Shown one piece after another: positions 1 to 8,967 of a stretch of DNA of 64,000 bases (position 1 is its first letter; the number at the start of each line of letters is the position of its first letter). Where the stretch lies: positions 79,976 to 143,975 of the forward strand of contig JAFEGK010000007.1 in the NCBI GenBank assembly GCA_018239985.1. Direction: 5' to 3'. Source of the stretch: Verrucomicrobiota bacterium. Lineage in GTDB: Bacteria; Chlamydiota; Chlamydiia; Chlamydiales; Rhabdochlamydiaceae. Made by a program: the position numbers and the translations under genes. The notes beneath the pieces were generated by a model, which saw nothing but the letters and a program-made list of their open reading frames with translations, ran no database searches and was not told the origin of the DNA.

Positions 1-56
1 GACCATGGCCAAATTATAGCAAATTCATCTATAATAATTCCAACTGGAGAAAATTT

Positions 57-1466
57 GTGAAAACCAAACGTGTCCTCTCAATCTTTATGTTGACCATGAT
101 CAACGTGGCGACAATCGGCAGCGTCAAAAACTGGCCTGTCACCGCCGAATATGGGCTCTACTCGGTATTTTTCTTTTTACTGGCTACCCTCATCTTTTTC
201 ATCCCGACGGCCCTCATTTCGGCAGAGCTAGCGACCGGGTGGCCCAAAATTGGAGGGGTTTTTGCCTGGGTTAAAGAGGCGTTTGGACACCGGACCGGCT
301 TTTTGGCCTCCTGGCTACAGTGGATGCAGACGATCGTCTGGTACCCCACAGCTCTTGCATTTATCGCAGCGACCATCGCCTATATTTTCAACCCAGCACT
401 GGCAAAAAATCCGATCTATACCTTCTTCATGATTCTGGGGATCTTCTGGGGAACTACTCTAATCAACTTTCGAGGGATGCGCACCTCAGGATGGATCTCG
501 AGCTTTGGGATGATTCTGGGAACATTTTTTCCTGGAATTTTCATCATAGTCCTCGGAGCTATTTGGCTTATTCAAGGCAATCCGTCTCAAATTGACTTTA
601 CACTCCGTAACCTGATCCCCGATATGTCAGATCTGACTCAACTCATTCTGTTCACTGGAGTCATGATCAGTTTAGCCGGAATCGAAATGTCGGCTGTCCA
701 CGCACTAGACGTGGAGAACCCACGAAAAAATTATCCTAAAGCGATCCTCTACTCTGCGTTAATCATTTTAGGCCTCTCAATCCCCGGCGTTCTCTCGATT
801 GCCACTGTCATCCCACAAGGGGAAATTAGCCTGCTTGCTGGTTCAATCCAATCCATCGCCATCTTTTTTGAGCAATATAATCTCAAATTCCTATTACCAC
901 TGATCGCCTTCTTGGTTGCATTTGGAACGATGGCATCAGTGAGCACCTGGACAGTGGGCCCTGTGAAAGGAATCTTGGCAGCAGCACAAGCCGGTGACTT
1001 TCCTCCCCTTTTTCGTAAGATCAACAAAAATGGGATGCCGAAACCACTCCTCATTCTTCAGGCAATCGTCGTCAGCATCCTCTCGCTACCTTTCGTTTTT
1101 CTTCCCTCCCTAAATGAAGCCTACTGGATGCTCCTAGCCATGGTGGCAGAGCTCTATCTTTTGATGTATTTATTGATGTTTGCCGCTGCTGTCAAGCTGC
1201 GCTATTCTCAACCAAAAGCTGAGCGTCCCTATAGAGTGCCCGGAGGTAAAGTGGGCATTTGGATAGTCGCTGGAGTCGGATCGCTTGCCGCTCTGATAAC
1301 CATGATCTTTGGGGTATTACCACCAAAACATATTGCCTTAATGAATCGAAAAACCTATGTCGTCTTGATGGTGATCGGAATTATCCTGTTTTCTCTGGGC
1401 CCATCGATCATCCTCCTGTTCCAAAAGCCAAGTTGGAAAAGGAAGCTAGAACATGAAACGATCTAG
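57..1466 (+). CDS. APC-superfamily amino acid permease (GadC-like)
   Basis: A 469-residue polytopic inner-membrane protein with about 12 hydrophobic segments. It has the small-residue/aromatic pattern of the amino acid-polyamine-organocation family, and the N-terminal segment containing PVTAEYGLYSVFF and the stretch AELATGWPKIGGVFAWVKEA resemble glutamate/GABA-type antiporters and their relatives. The likely role is exchange or uptake of an amino acid across the inner membrane; the substrate cannot be read from sequence. Start is GTG at 57, preceded by ggaga at 46-50 with good spacing; no better ATG lies near. The 3' end overlaps the convergent gene at 1446-2336 by 21 bp. Family assignment is firm, substrate unknown. 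Confidence 0.85.
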   Translation: MKTKRVLSIFMLTMINVATIGSVKNWPVTAEYGLYSVFFFLLATLIFFIPTALISAELATGWPKIGGVFAWVKEAFGHRTGFLASWLQWMQTIVWYPTALAFIAATIAYIFNPALAKNPIYTFFMILGIFWGTTLINFRGMRTSGWISSFGMILGTFFPGIFIIVLGAIWLIQGNPSQIDFTLRNLIPDMSDLTQLILFTGVMISLAGIEMSAVHALDVENPRKNYPKAILYSALIILGLSIPGVLSIATVIPQGEISLLAGSIQSIAIFFEQYNLKFLLPLIAFLVAFGTMASVSTWTVGPVKGILAAAQAGDFPPLFRKINKNGMPKPLLILQAIVVSILSLPFVFLPSLNEAYWMLLAMVAELYLLMYLLMFAAAVKLRYSQPKAERPYRVPGGKVGIWIVAGVGSLAALITMIFGVLPPKHIALMNRKTYVVLMVIGIILFSLGPSIILLFQKPSWKRKLEHETI

Positions 1467-2336
1467 ATACAGAGTTTTACCTGCTTGCAGTTCTATCGGC
1501 TGATCGCGGTGAAAAATGGCCTTTTGCACGCGGAAGCGGCGAATGTGACTCTGCAGATGAAGTTGGACAGTGCGAGTGCTTTTCGCCCGAATAACAACTC
1601 TCCTTAACTGCTTTTTCGACCATTCCATATCGATTTCATCGCCTGCCCTCGTGGTCAGATGAACAAATCTTCCTGCATGAAATTCTTTGGGGAGTTTCGG
1701 GAGAAAATAAAGAGCCTCACCCTCTTCGTAGAAAAAAAGACGCTCAATTTGCCGAGCTCCCTCATGCAGGATACCGAGTGGAGAGACTCCGGAGGGGATT
1801 TTGACATCAGGGATAATCCCCAAATAATTCTCATCCTGCAGCCTTGGGCAGAGTATCCCAACAAAGCCAGCGTGAAAAGTCTGATCTAATTTCCCCTGTT
1901 TTAACAATTCAGCCGTCCCAATCGACGGCAGGGCCGTTTCGGGAATGATCTGAGCCAAACGGATCCAAAAAGGGAAAATCTCCCCCATATCGGCCCGCCT
2001 TTGGATCTGTTCCCAATCCTGTTTTTTGTGACAGCCAAGAGAAAGACGCTTATTCGAGCTTGGCAATTCAATTTTTTCTAAAAATTCATAGCTACCAGCA
2101 GCAATCAGCTGCCGAGGTTTTCCCAAGATCTCAATCCTTCCTCTTTCCAAATCATCAACGACAGTAAATTCCTTCTGCTTCCCTATAGAAACCTCTTCAG
2201 TCCTGCCCGACTGATGATCACGAAAAAAGAGTTTAGTAGGGAAAATCTTGACTTCCCAAGTGGTATGAGGGATCAAACAGCAAATACCTGGTTGATGAGA
2301 AAAGGGGCGCAATTTCGCAGCTATTTTGATAGGCAT
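1446..2336 (-). CDS. Conserved protein of unknown function
   Basis: About 296 residues, no signal peptide or membrane segment, no motif I can name. It is mixed alpha/beta in look, with a basic C-terminal half (KKQLRRVVIRAK and HIRRFRVQKAIFHRD). The start is taken at the ATG at 2336 because an aaagggg Shine-Dalgarno sits about 9 nt upstream; a longer frame to 2369 exists but would run further into the upstream gene. It overlaps the end of mtaB by 16 bp in the same direction, so it is probably translated with it as a two-gene operon. A link to tRNA modification is only a guess from position. Confidence 0.6.
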   Translation of the reverse strand: MPIKIAAKLRPFSHQPGICCLIPHTTWEVKIFPTKLFFRDHQSGRTEEVSIGKQKEFTVVDDLERGRIEILGKPRQLIAAGSYEFLEKIELPSSNKRLSLGCHKKQDWEQIQRRADMGEIFPFWIRLAQIIPETALPSIGTAELLKQGKLDQTFHAGFVGILCPRLQDENYLGIIPDVKIPSGVSPLGILHEGARQIERLFFYEEGEALYFLPKLPKEFHAGRFVHLTTRAGDEIDMEWSKKQLRRVVIRAKSTRTVQLHLQSHIRRFRVQKAIFHRDQPIELQAGKTLYLDRFMF

Positions 2337-3580
2337 CCAATTAACCCCTTTGTTGAATTTTCTTGACATTCGACCATCACGACCTGATTGGAACAGAGCC
2401 CTGTAGCAGGCACGAGCACTTCGAGGAAATTATCTGTATGGCCACAGAACATCTCCCCTTCGCTGGCCTCGAGTAAGACTGGCATCTTCCTGCCAACATA
2501 CTGAGAGCGTAACTCATAGGCAATCTGCTCTGCAAGACGCAAAACCTCTTGCTTTCGCTGTTTCATGAGCTCAGTGCTAATTTGCCCAGGATAGGTCGCT
2601 GCTCTTGTCCGAGCTCTTGGGCTATAGGGAAACATGTGCACCTTAGAGAATTTCACCTCACGCATCAGATCGATTGTATCGGCAAAATCTTGATCCGTTT
2701 CTCCTGGAAATCCGACAATCACGTCTGTTGTAAAAGTGAAATCAGCAGAGGCCGCTTTTAATCTTCGTACCGTCTCCATAAAGATCTGACGGGTATATTT
2801 CCTATTCATCCGCTTTAAAATCGCATTGGAACCCGACTGTAAGACGATATGCATGCTATGACAAGTCTTTTTCCCCCCAACGACAGCATCTAGCAACTGA
2901 TCGTCCACTTCGTCCGGATCGATCGATGAGATTCTAATCCTCTCCAGCCCATCGATTTGATCGACGAGCTGCACAAGCTCTGCAAGTGACACTTTTGGAT
3001 CCCCGCCCCCATCGAAATCGCCCACATTGATCCCAGTGATCACCACCTCTTTGTATCCATTGGCGACCAGCCCTTCGACTTCACGCAAAATCGAATCAAC
3101 CTTCCTCGAGCGAGAGCGGCCTCGCACATAGGGAATAATGCAATACGTGCAAAATGAATTGCACCCATCTTGCACTTTGACAAACGCCCTCGTATGGCCA
3201 CCAAATTGATCAATCGCAAACTCTGGGAGCTCCTCTTCAGGAAAAACTTGGCTGAGGAGCTGATCTTTGTCCTTATTGAGAACGAGAAGATCCACCTCTT
3301 CCATCTCACCGATTTGCTTAGGCAAACGGTCAGCCAAGCAACCAGTGACAACGAGCTTGGCACCCGGATGCTGCCTTGCTAATTGCCGAATCTGATGACG
3401 CGAGGAAGCGTCAGCCCCTTCGGTCACCGTACAGGTATTGATGATGCAAATATCTGCACTTTCACCGAGGCCAGCTTCGCTATAGCCCATTTCTTTCAAT
3501 TGCTTGGCATAGGCAGCAGATTCATATTGATTCGTCCGACAGCCGAGAGTGGCAAGGGCAAATTTTTTTCCATTTTTCAT
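2321..3580 (-). CDS. mtaB: tRNA t6A37 methylthiotransferase MtaB (MiaB-like radical SAM)
   Basis: Methylthiotransferase that adds the 2-methylthio group to t6A37 of ANN-decoding tRNAs. Domain order is standard: N-terminal UPF0004 domain with three cluster cysteines (TLGCRTNQYES, NTCTV, VTGCLAD), then radical SAM motif CNSFCTYCIIPYVRGRSRS carrying the CxxxCxxC triad, then a TRAM-like C-terminus. Length of about 419 residues is normal. The t6A (MtaB) rather than i6A (MiaB) subfamily is inferred from the RGRSRSR style motif. Start set at ATG 3580 (protein begins MKNGKK). An extended -10 (TGG-TATAGT on the minus strand, 3588-3593) ends 7 nt upstream and there is no Shine-Dalgarno, suggesting a leaderless mRNA. 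Confidence 0.88.
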   Translation of the reverse strand: MKNGKKFALATLGCRTNQYESAAYAKQLKEMGYSEAGLGESADICIINTCTVTEGADASSRHQIRQLARQHPGAKLVVTGCLADRLPKQIGEMEEVDLLVLNKDKDQLLSQVFPEEELPEFAIDQFGGHTRAFVKVQDGCNSFCTYCIIPYVRGRSRSRKVDSILREVEGLVANGYKEVVITGINVGDFDGGGDPKVSLAELVQLVDQIDGLERIRISSIDPDEVDDQLLDAVVGGKKTCHSMHIVLQSGSNAILKRMNRKYTRQIFMETVRRLKAASADFTFTTDVIVGFPGETDQDFADTIDLMREVKFSKVHMFPYSPRARTRAATYPGQISTELMKQRKQEVLRLAEQIAYELRSQYVGRKMPVLLEASEGEMFCGHTDNFLEVLVPATGLCSNQVVMVECQENSTKGLIGCLSK

Positions 3581-3731
3581 AGAGAACACTATACCACATA
3601 ACAATAGGAGATTCAAGAGACCTTTGATGGCTCTTTAGAGGGCGGCAACAAAATCTTAAAAAAACCTGTTGGCAAAAAATCTGATGGTTACATATAATCT
3701 GAACCATTCACTAACCCTTTGGAGGTAAAAC

Positions 3732-4166
3732 ATGACAAACCCAGTAACAAATCCAGGACCAGCCGTTCAAGATAACTACGGTGGCTACCCAGTAGCAAGA
3801 AAAGAAAACCCAGAAACAAAAAAAGTTGAGTACAGCCTTGAGGCTCCACGTTTCTTCTACAGAAACAGCACACTCTCAAGCGCACAAGCTCAACTTGATG
3901 CTGATGTTAAAGCTGTAGAAGCTGCTGATGCAAAGAAAATTGCAGACAAAAAAGCTGCTGATGAGAAAGCAGCTCTAGAAAACGCGAAGACTCCAGTTTG
4001 GAAACTCGTTGTTTTCTTCCCTTTCTATCTTGGCAAATTTGTTCTCGGCACAGTTGCTAGCCTATTCAGCAAGTGCTGCGCACTGTTTGGTTATGGAAAA
4101 AAAGCAGAAGAAGCTGCAAAGCCTGAGCCAAAACCAGCTCCTGCTGCTGCTCCTGTTGCAAAATAA
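3732..4166 (+). CDS. Small Ala/Lys-rich protein with one hydrophobic segment
   Basis: A 144-residue protein of unknown function. Residues about 50-85 form an Ala/Lys/Asp-rich helix (DADVKAVEAADAKKIADKK) likely to be coiled coil. Residues about 93-117 are hydrophobic (VVFFPFYLGKFVLGTVASLF), and the tail is Lys/Pro/Ala-rich. There is no N-terminal signal peptide. The layout would suit a membrane-associated or inclusion-membrane-type chlamydial protein, but this is inference. It has a perfect ggaggt ribosome-binding site at 3721-3726 and a strong terminator directly after the stop, so it is a single-gene unit probably expressed at high level. Confidence 0.7.
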   Translation: MTNPVTNPGPAVQDNYGGYPVARKENPETKKVEYSLEAPRFFYRNSTLSSAQAQLDADVKAVEAADAKKIADKKAADEKAALENAKTPVWKLVVFFPFYLGKFVLGTVASLFSKCCALFGYGKKAEEAAKPEPKPAPAAAPVAK

Positions 4167-4194
4167 CTTCGTGATTGACTCTTGTCATTCATTT

Positions 4195-4223
4195 AACGCC
4201 CCTTATTTAAGGGGCGTTTTTTT
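4195..4223 (+). terminator. Rho-independent terminator
   Basis: Perfect 8-bp stem aacgcccc / ggggcgtt with loop ttatttaa, followed by a run of T. It lies 28 nt after the stop of the 3732-4166 gene and is one of the cleanest terminators in the window. Confidence 0.93.
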
Positions 4224-4228
4224 ATCCT

Positions 4229-4331
4229 GCAAATCATGCCGCAAAGCGATCATGCAAATCCTGTTTTGTCTCAGCGACCGAACCGATGAATCAAAACAGG
4301 ATTTGCATGATCGCTTTGCGGCATGATTTGC
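4229..4331. repeat. 39-bp perfect inverted repeat, 25-bp spacer
   Basis: Arms 4229-4267 and 4293-4331 are exact reverse complements over 39 bp. The spacer is 4268-4292. Within each arm the word gcaaatc/atgcaaatc recurs. It sits between two converging genes, just after the terminator of one and before the stop of radC. No coding capacity. Confidence 0.95.
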
Positions 4332-4347
4332 ATGATAAAAAAAGGAG

Positions 4348-5022
4348 TTATACGGTCTTATTTTTAAAAGAATAATAGCTGTTTTTACAGATGATCAAAT
4401 GATCGGCCAATTTCACGCCGATAATCTCTGCGCATTCGCATAGCCGATGGGTCAGTTCTATATCTTGCTTTGAAGGAGATGGATCTCCGCTCGGGTGATT
4501 GTGACAGACAACCAGGCTATGAGCCCGATGCTTGATCGCAAACTCGAACACCTCGCGCGGATGGACAAGAACCTCCGACAATGTTCCAAGGCTTATGATC
4601 TCTCGATGGATCAGGCGACACTTCACATCGCGCAAAATGACCAAAAAGGCCTCTTTTTTTAGATGGCCGATAAGTGGTTGTGCAATCCCCACAACATCTT
4701 GGATGGTGATGATCTTCTTTTGCGGCAGCTCCTGTTCCTGGGCTACCCGCTGGGCTATCCCCAGGGCCGCTTTTAAGGTAATCGCTTTGGCCTTTCCCAT
4801 CCCTTTGATTTGGATCAACTCTTCGATAGAAGCGTCTTGAAGCCCTTGGATTCCCCCAAAACGGAGCAGCAGCTCCTGAGCCAAGATGAGGACAGATTTG
4901 CCTTGAGTTCCCGTACCAAGGAGGATGGCGATCAGCTCTGAGGAAGAAAGCGACTGCGTTCCTTCGCGCATGAGCCGCTCACGTGGAAGCTCAGAAGGGG
5001 GCATGATATCACAGAGGCTCAT
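4348..5022 (-). CDS. radC: RadC/JAB-domain protein
   Basis: A 224-residue RadC-family protein: N-terminal UPF0758 helix-hairpin-helix region (IEELIQIKGMGKAKAITLKAAL) followed by an MPN/JAB metallo-domain with the complete JAMM motif (CHNHPSGDPSPSKQD; the two His and the Asp are the expected zinc ligands). Biochemical function of the family is unsettled despite the repair-related name. Start ATG at 5022 overlaps the stop of hflX in an ATGA arrangement, so it is translationally coupled as the last gene of a five-gene operon. Confidence 0.88.
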   Translation of the reverse strand: MSLCDIMPPSELPRERLMREGTQSLSSSELIAILLGTGTQGKSVLILAQELLLRFGGIQGLQDASIEELIQIKGMGKAKAITLKAALGIAQRVAQEQELPQKKIITIQDVVGIAQPLIGHLKKEAFLVILRDVKCRLIHREIISLGTLSEVLVHPREVFEFAIKHRAHSLVVCHNHPSGDPSPSKQDIELTHRLCECAEIIGVKLADHLIICKNSYYSFKNKTV

Positions 5023-6293
5023 CGGATAAATGGCCCCACTTTAAGCTCTAAGCGGGCTGGAATTTCAACCTCCATGACGACATCATTTTCCTCATATTCA
5101 ATCGAGATGACCCGCCCATCGCGCATCAGTTCACTGACGAGCGCATAATGGCTTTGAGGGATGCAAAGATGCAGTTTTTTTCGCAGAGCCTCGATCGCTT
5201 TGATCATCTCCGCCATTAACTGCGGAAATCCCCTCTGCTCAAGTGCTGAGATCTGGACAGTATGGGGAAAATGGAGGCGCAGTTTTTGCAAGTTCGACTG
5301 GTTTTCGCATTGGTCGATTTTGTTAAGTACTGTGATGATCTGCTGATCGGCTACGCCCAATTCTTCTAAAACCTTGATCGTCGCTTCAGCCTGACCCATC
5401 GCCTGGGGGCTACTCGCATCGATTAGATGCAGGAGGACGTCGGTATGGATTGCCTCTTCCAGGGTGCTTTTGAATGCTGCAATAAGGGTATGGGGAATTT
5501 TGCGGATAAAGCCAACCGTATCGACCAAAAGGATCTGCTGATTATTAGGCAGAATATATTTGCGCGTGGTTGTATCAAGTGTTGCAAAAAGCTTATCCTC
5601 TACGAGCACATCAGCTTGAGTGAGCGCTTTGAGGAGGGTCGATTTGCCGGCATTCGTATAACCGACGATCGCAAATGTCGGAATTCCTGTCCGGATGCGG
5701 GCCGAGCGTTGGATTTGCCGATGCGCCCGCACCTCTTCAATCTCTTTCTGGAGCCTCTCGACTCGATGCCGAAGCATCCGCCTATCGAGCTCGATCTGCT
5801 TTTCTCCAGCCCCTTTAGTGAAACCGCCGCCGCCAGCAACCTGTCGTGAAAGGTGGGTCCACATCCGCTTCAAACGGGGCATCTCATAGCGGATTTTAGC
5901 TAGCTCAATCTGCAGTTTTGCCTCTTTCGTTTGCGCTCTTTGAGCAAACACCTCTAAAATGAGCTCAGTACGATCGAGGACGGGTCTTTTAAAGATTTTC
6001 TCTAGATTCCGCTGCTGCTGAGGGCTGATTTCATCATCGAAGATCACCATATCGATCCGATATTCCTCGCACAGAGCAAAGAGCTCTTCAAGCTTTCCCT
6101 CACCAAGAAGAGTAGCTGAGACGATTTTTTTTAATGGACATGGAATTTTTTCAACTGTCTCCAGACCAAAAGTATCGGCTAATCGCTCAAGCTCCTCGAG
6201 AGACTCTTGAGAGCCGCTCAGTTCGGTGTTCCTGAGATAGTAGCCGACAAGCAGAGCTTTGCCGAGCGTTTTGATTTCGCGTACGTTATTCAT
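5019..6293 (-). CDS. hflX: Ribosome-associated GTPase HflX
   Basis: GTPase of the OBG-HflX family that binds the 50S subunit and rescues stalled ribosomes under stress. An N-terminal HflX domain (with the glycine-rich QVAGGGGFTKGAGEKQIELD linker) is followed by a G domain: G1 GYTNAGKS, G3 DTVGF, G4 NKID, G5-like SALEQ. Start chosen at ATG 6293 (MNNVREIK) because the longer frame only extends into the upstream gene. About 424 residues, normal length. It overlaps the MBL gene upstream by 8 bp and radC downstream by 4 bp. Confidence 0.9.
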   Translation of the reverse strand: MNNVREIKTLGKALLVGYYLRNTELSGSQESLEELERLADTFGLETVEKIPCPLKKIVSATLLGEGKLEELFALCEEYRIDMVIFDDEISPQQQRNLEKIFKRPVLDRTELILEVFAQRAQTKEAKLQIELAKIRYEMPRLKRMWTHLSRQVAGGGGFTKGAGEKQIELDRRMLRHRVERLQKEIEEVRAHRQIQRSARIRTGIPTFAIVGYTNAGKSTLLKALTQADVLVEDKLFATLDTTTRKYILPNNQQILLVDTVGFIRKIPHTLIAAFKSTLEEAIHTDVLLHLIDASSPQAMGQAEATIKVLEELGVADQQIITVLNKIDQCENQSNLQKLRLHFPHTVQISALEQRGFPQLMAEMIKAIEALRKKLHLCIPQSHYALVSELMRDGRVISIEYEENDVVMEVEIPARLELKVGPFIR

Positions 6294-7071
6294 ATGTAAA
6301 TTTGATCTCCAATCCGTCATGAGCAAGGCGGATATTTTCCGGCAGCTTTCGATTGGTCTGTTCATGATCCAAATCGTGTGAAATATGGGTAAAAAAGGTC
6401 CTTCTGGCCCCTACCTTTTGGCTAAATTCAATCGCCTCGTCGATACTAAAGTGTACCTCTGATTTAGAGTAGCGAAGCGCACTTAAGATCAGTGTATCGA
6501 CCCCTTGCAGCGACTGAACCACCTTCTCATCGTAATGACGAATATCAGAAATATAGGCTAAATCGCCGAATTGATAGCCAGTCACCTTCATATTTGCCTG
6601 CATATAGCTCAAATAGTGCACTTTAATCCCTTGAAAGTGGGTATTGCCAAAATCAGTTTCTAAAATCTGAAAATCAAATTGCGATTGTAACGTGCCATCT
6701 GCCTGCTTTGTCATGAAGAGATAGTGAAATCGGTGGCGCAACTCATTGTAAGTTTCAATCGAAGCTAGCATCGGCATCCTAAGATGCTGCATAAAATAAA
6801 AAACCCGCAACTCATCAAGCCCTCCGACATGATCGTAATGGGTATGAGTCAAAAGCACTCCCGTCAATGTATCGATGCCATAGTGAAGAGCTTGAGACCG
6901 AAAATCGGGCCCAGAGTCAATCAGGAACACTTTTTTTCCGATTTTTAAAAGAGCCGAAGGGCGCGCTCTTTTATTGAAGATAGAATCCGATTGGCAAACC
7001 TGACATTTGCAGCCAATCACTGGGATCCCGGCCGATCCCCCTGTACCTAAAAACAAAAACGTCCCTTGCAT
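6286..7071 (-). CDS. PhnP-like metallo-beta-lactamase-fold phosphodiesterase
   Basis: About 261 residues. Begins with the beta strand/glycine turn FLGTGGSAGIPVIGC, has Cys pairs CKCQVCQ, and the metal-binding motif THTHYDH (HxHxDH) followed by GGLDELR. Further His and Asp are in ISDIRHYD and FTHISHDLDHE. This matches the PhnP/RNase Z-like branch (phosphodiesterases acting on cyclic phosphates or related substrates). Start chosen at ATG 7071; upstream residues of the longer frame read through the neighbouring gene. Second-last genes and spacing (10 bp after the FAD oxidoreductase, 8-bp overlap into hflX) place it mid-operon. Confidence 0.82.
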   Translation of the reverse strand: MQGTFLFLGTGGSAGIPVIGCKCQVCQSDSIFNKRARPSALLKIGKKVFLIDSGPDFRSQALHYGIDTLTGVLLTHTHYDHVGGLDELRVFYFMQHLRMPMLASIETYNELRHRFHYLFMTKQADGTLQSQFDFQILETDFGNTHFQGIKVHYLSYMQANMKVTGYQFGDLAYISDIRHYDEKVVQSLQGVDTLILSALRYSKSEVHFSIDEAIEFSQKVGARRTFFTHISHDLDHEQTNRKLPENIRLAHDGLEIKFTYE

Positions 7072-7081
7072 GGCTTTTAGT

Positions 7082-8014
7082 CTATTCGAAAAGGATCTTA
7101 TTGGAAAGGGCCTTTCCATAGAGTCCATGGTACAAGAGTCCTCTTGAGCCAAGTCCTGTAAAGACATGGGCATTTGGGGCAATTTTTTCGATTAGCGGCA
7201 CATAGTGCCCCTGCGCTGCGACCCTCACCCCCGCCTTGCACTGGACAATCTTGGCCCCTGAACAAAAGGCCAATTTTTCCTTAAGTAACTCTCTAGCAAG
7301 GTCAATCTGAGGCCGCTCATCAATAAACTCCTTTTCATAGGTCGATCCTAATTCGAAACAGGAAGAACTGCCAATATGGGCGATGTATCCTTGCGAAATC
7401 AGGCTCTTTTCCACCGGCGGTTTCCCCTCTAGCTTAAGACTCTGCCCCTTTAAAAATTTAATCTTCAACTGCTGGCACTCGGGAAATTCGCGGACACCAT
7501 AGCCTGCGGCGACCACAATATGATCGTAGCTTTCAAGTTCATTTAGCGAGCTGACTTTTTGAAAGATAATTTCTGCTCCTCTTTTGATTAAAGCAGCCGA
7601 TAACCCTTCCAAATAATTCTCGGACAAGACAGTAATCCCAGAATGGATCACAAATAGATCATGCTCAATTTGCTCAACATCCCCCCAATGGCTACAGTGC
7701 TGTAGGAGCCTTTCTCTCTGATCGAGATTCATGCTTTTGCGCAAAATTCCTGTTTGAGTGGCGACAACTTTGGGAGTGTGCTCCTCAGCAATCCGGATCA
7801 GCTGTTTTGTAACAGCTAGAGCCTCTTCTGCTTTAAAACTGCGCCTTGCACTTAGTCCAGGATAAGGATGCAAGAGCCCGCTACAAACTCCCGAAGCACC
7901 TCCGCCGATTCTATCAGCTTCAAAGATCGTGACAGAGACATTCCCCTCTTTTAATAAAAAATAAGCAGTGGCAAGGCCAGCGAAACCAGCACCGATGATG
8001 GCAATTTTTTTCAT
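7082..8014 (-). CDS. FAD-dependent oxidoreductase, DAO family (MnmC-oxidase-like)
   Basis: A 310-residue flavoprotein: N-terminal Rossmann GxGxxG (IIGAGFAGLATAYFL), acidic FEADRIGGGASG after strand 2, and a C-terminal GLGSRGLLYHGL that resembles the FAD-binding end of MnmC-type oxidases. The segment SGVCSGLLHPYPG also fits that group. It could be a stand-alone oxidase for carboxymethylaminomethyl-uridine in tRNA or a glycine/amino acid oxidase; sequence alone does not settle it. ATGA overlap with the upstream membrane-protein gene indicates coupling. Confidence 0.72.
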   Translation of the reverse strand: MKKIAIIGAGFAGLATAYFLLKEGNVSVTIFEADRIGGGASGVCSGLLHPYPGLSARRSFKAEEALAVTKQLIRIAEEHTPKVVATQTGILRKSMNLDQRERLLQHCSHWGDVEQIEHDLFVIHSGITVLSENYLEGLSAALIKRGAEIIFQKVSSLNELESYDHIVVAAGYGVREFPECQQLKIKFLKGQSLKLEGKPPVEKSLISQGYIAHIGSSSCFELGSTYEKEFIDERPQIDLARELLKEKLAFCSGAKIVQCKAGVRVAAQGHYVPLIEKIAPNAHVFTGLGSRGLLYHGLYGKALSNKILFE

Positions 8015-8829
8015 TGTCTGATTCGCTTACGCAAAAACACGTGACTTTCTGCTGCGAAATTGAAGAAGAAGATGATCGCAGGGGCTAAAATGGCGCTAAA
8101 GGGGATCATGATGAAGAACCATTTGAGTGCTAAAGTGAGGCCGTCACTTGCCTCCACATACAAAATGTGGGTCACCACAGCAGCCAGAGACAAAATTCCG
8201 ATCACGAGCAAAAGGGGCAAAAGAGCAAATAGCGGCATAATAAAGCTGAGGAACGGATTGGCCTTGATTTCAGCAAAGACCTCTTCAGCCAAACGGGGGC
8301 TCAAGTCAGATCTTAAGGCAGCTGCAGGAGCAATATAGAACAAAACTAAAAGGGATAGGCAGCCGAGAAAAAGGGAGCCTAGAACAAGCAAAAAGGGGCC
8401 AAAAGAAAAGACCGCCGAAGCCACCTCTCCCACATGGGGAATGAGCCTTACGAGATAGAAAATCCCGAGGACAATCCATAAGACTAAATAGGAAAAGATT
8501 ATCGGGACAGCCAAATAAGGAATGCCATAAATAAGATCTCTACACTCTTTAATGGTAGTCAAAACCTTAACCTCGCCCCCCTTAATCTCTTGGTGATAGA
8601 TCCTAACCAGAATAAGCCCGAGCGCAAGCAAAAAGCCGGCACATAAAAACATCGGCAAAAACGCCATGCTCATCTGCATCCATTGGCCAGAACCAAACGA
8701 AATGGTGCGGCAAATCACAGCGAGAAGCCCGCATAAAACGAGCACCGGAAAGACCAGCACCAGCTTCTTTTTAGAGAAACAGTTGCTAAAGGAGCGGTTA
8801 AAAATTTTTTCCAAATCGGCCGAAGTCAT
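8011..8829 (-). CDS. Six-TM-type membrane protein of unknown function
   Basis: About 272 residues with roughly six hydrophobic segments (for example LVFPVLVLCGLLAVIC, FLPMFLCAGFLLALGLILV, FVLILGSLFL-like stretches) and no recognisable catalytic motif. The start is placed at ATG 8829 (MTSADLEKIF). A longer frame to 8997 runs through a palindromic repeat and is rejected. A minus-strand TATACT at 8837-8842 ends 7 nt before this ATG, so the operon mRNA is probably leaderless. First gene of the operon running to radC. Confidence 0.7.
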   Translation of the reverse strand: MTSADLEKIFNRSFSNCFSKKKLVLVFPVLVLCGLLAVICRTISFGSGQWMQMSMAFLPMFLCAGFLLALGLILVRIYHQEIKGGEVKVLTTIKECRDLIYGIPYLAVPIIFSYLVLWIVLGIFYLVRLIPHVGEVASAVFSFGPFLLVLGSLFLGCLSLLVLFYIAPAAALRSDLSPRLAEEVFAEIKANPFLSFIMPLFALLPLLLVIGILSLAAVVTHILYVEASDGLTLALKWFFIMIPFSAILAPAIIFFFNFAAESHVFLRKRIRQ

Positions 8830-8836
8830 AAGCGGC

Positions 8837-8842
8837 AGTATA
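8837..8842 (-). promoter_or_regulatory. -10 box for the 8829-4348 operon
   Basis: Minus-strand TATACT whose inner end is 7 nt from the ATG at 8829. No Shine-Dalgarno lies between. It belongs to the class of start-proximal promoters seen repeatedly in this window. Confidence 0.55.
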
Positions 8843-8877
8843 ATGGATTTTCGAAAGAACCTCAAGCCCCGGTTTTT

Positions 8878-8966
8878 TATACCGGAATAACCTGAAGAAT
8901 CGGTTTTTTGGCAAATCCAGGATGCCGGGGCAACCAAAAACCAATTCTTCAGGTTATTTCGATATA
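8878..8966. repeat. Imperfect inverted repeat with shared terminal motif
   Basis: Outer arms 8878-8903 and 8941-8966 pair at 22 of 26 positions (tataccggaataacctgaag against tatatcgaaataacctgaag after reverse complement), and pairing continues through T/A-rich and GG/CC steps toward the centre. The same end motif recurs once alone at 25821-25839. It lies between gltA and the next operon on the same strand. Confidence 0.8.
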
Positions 8967-8967
8967 A

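Noticed and set aside
4229..4331. CRISPR or phage attachment site
   Set aside because: It is a single inverted pair, not direct repeats with spacers, and there is no integrase nearby.
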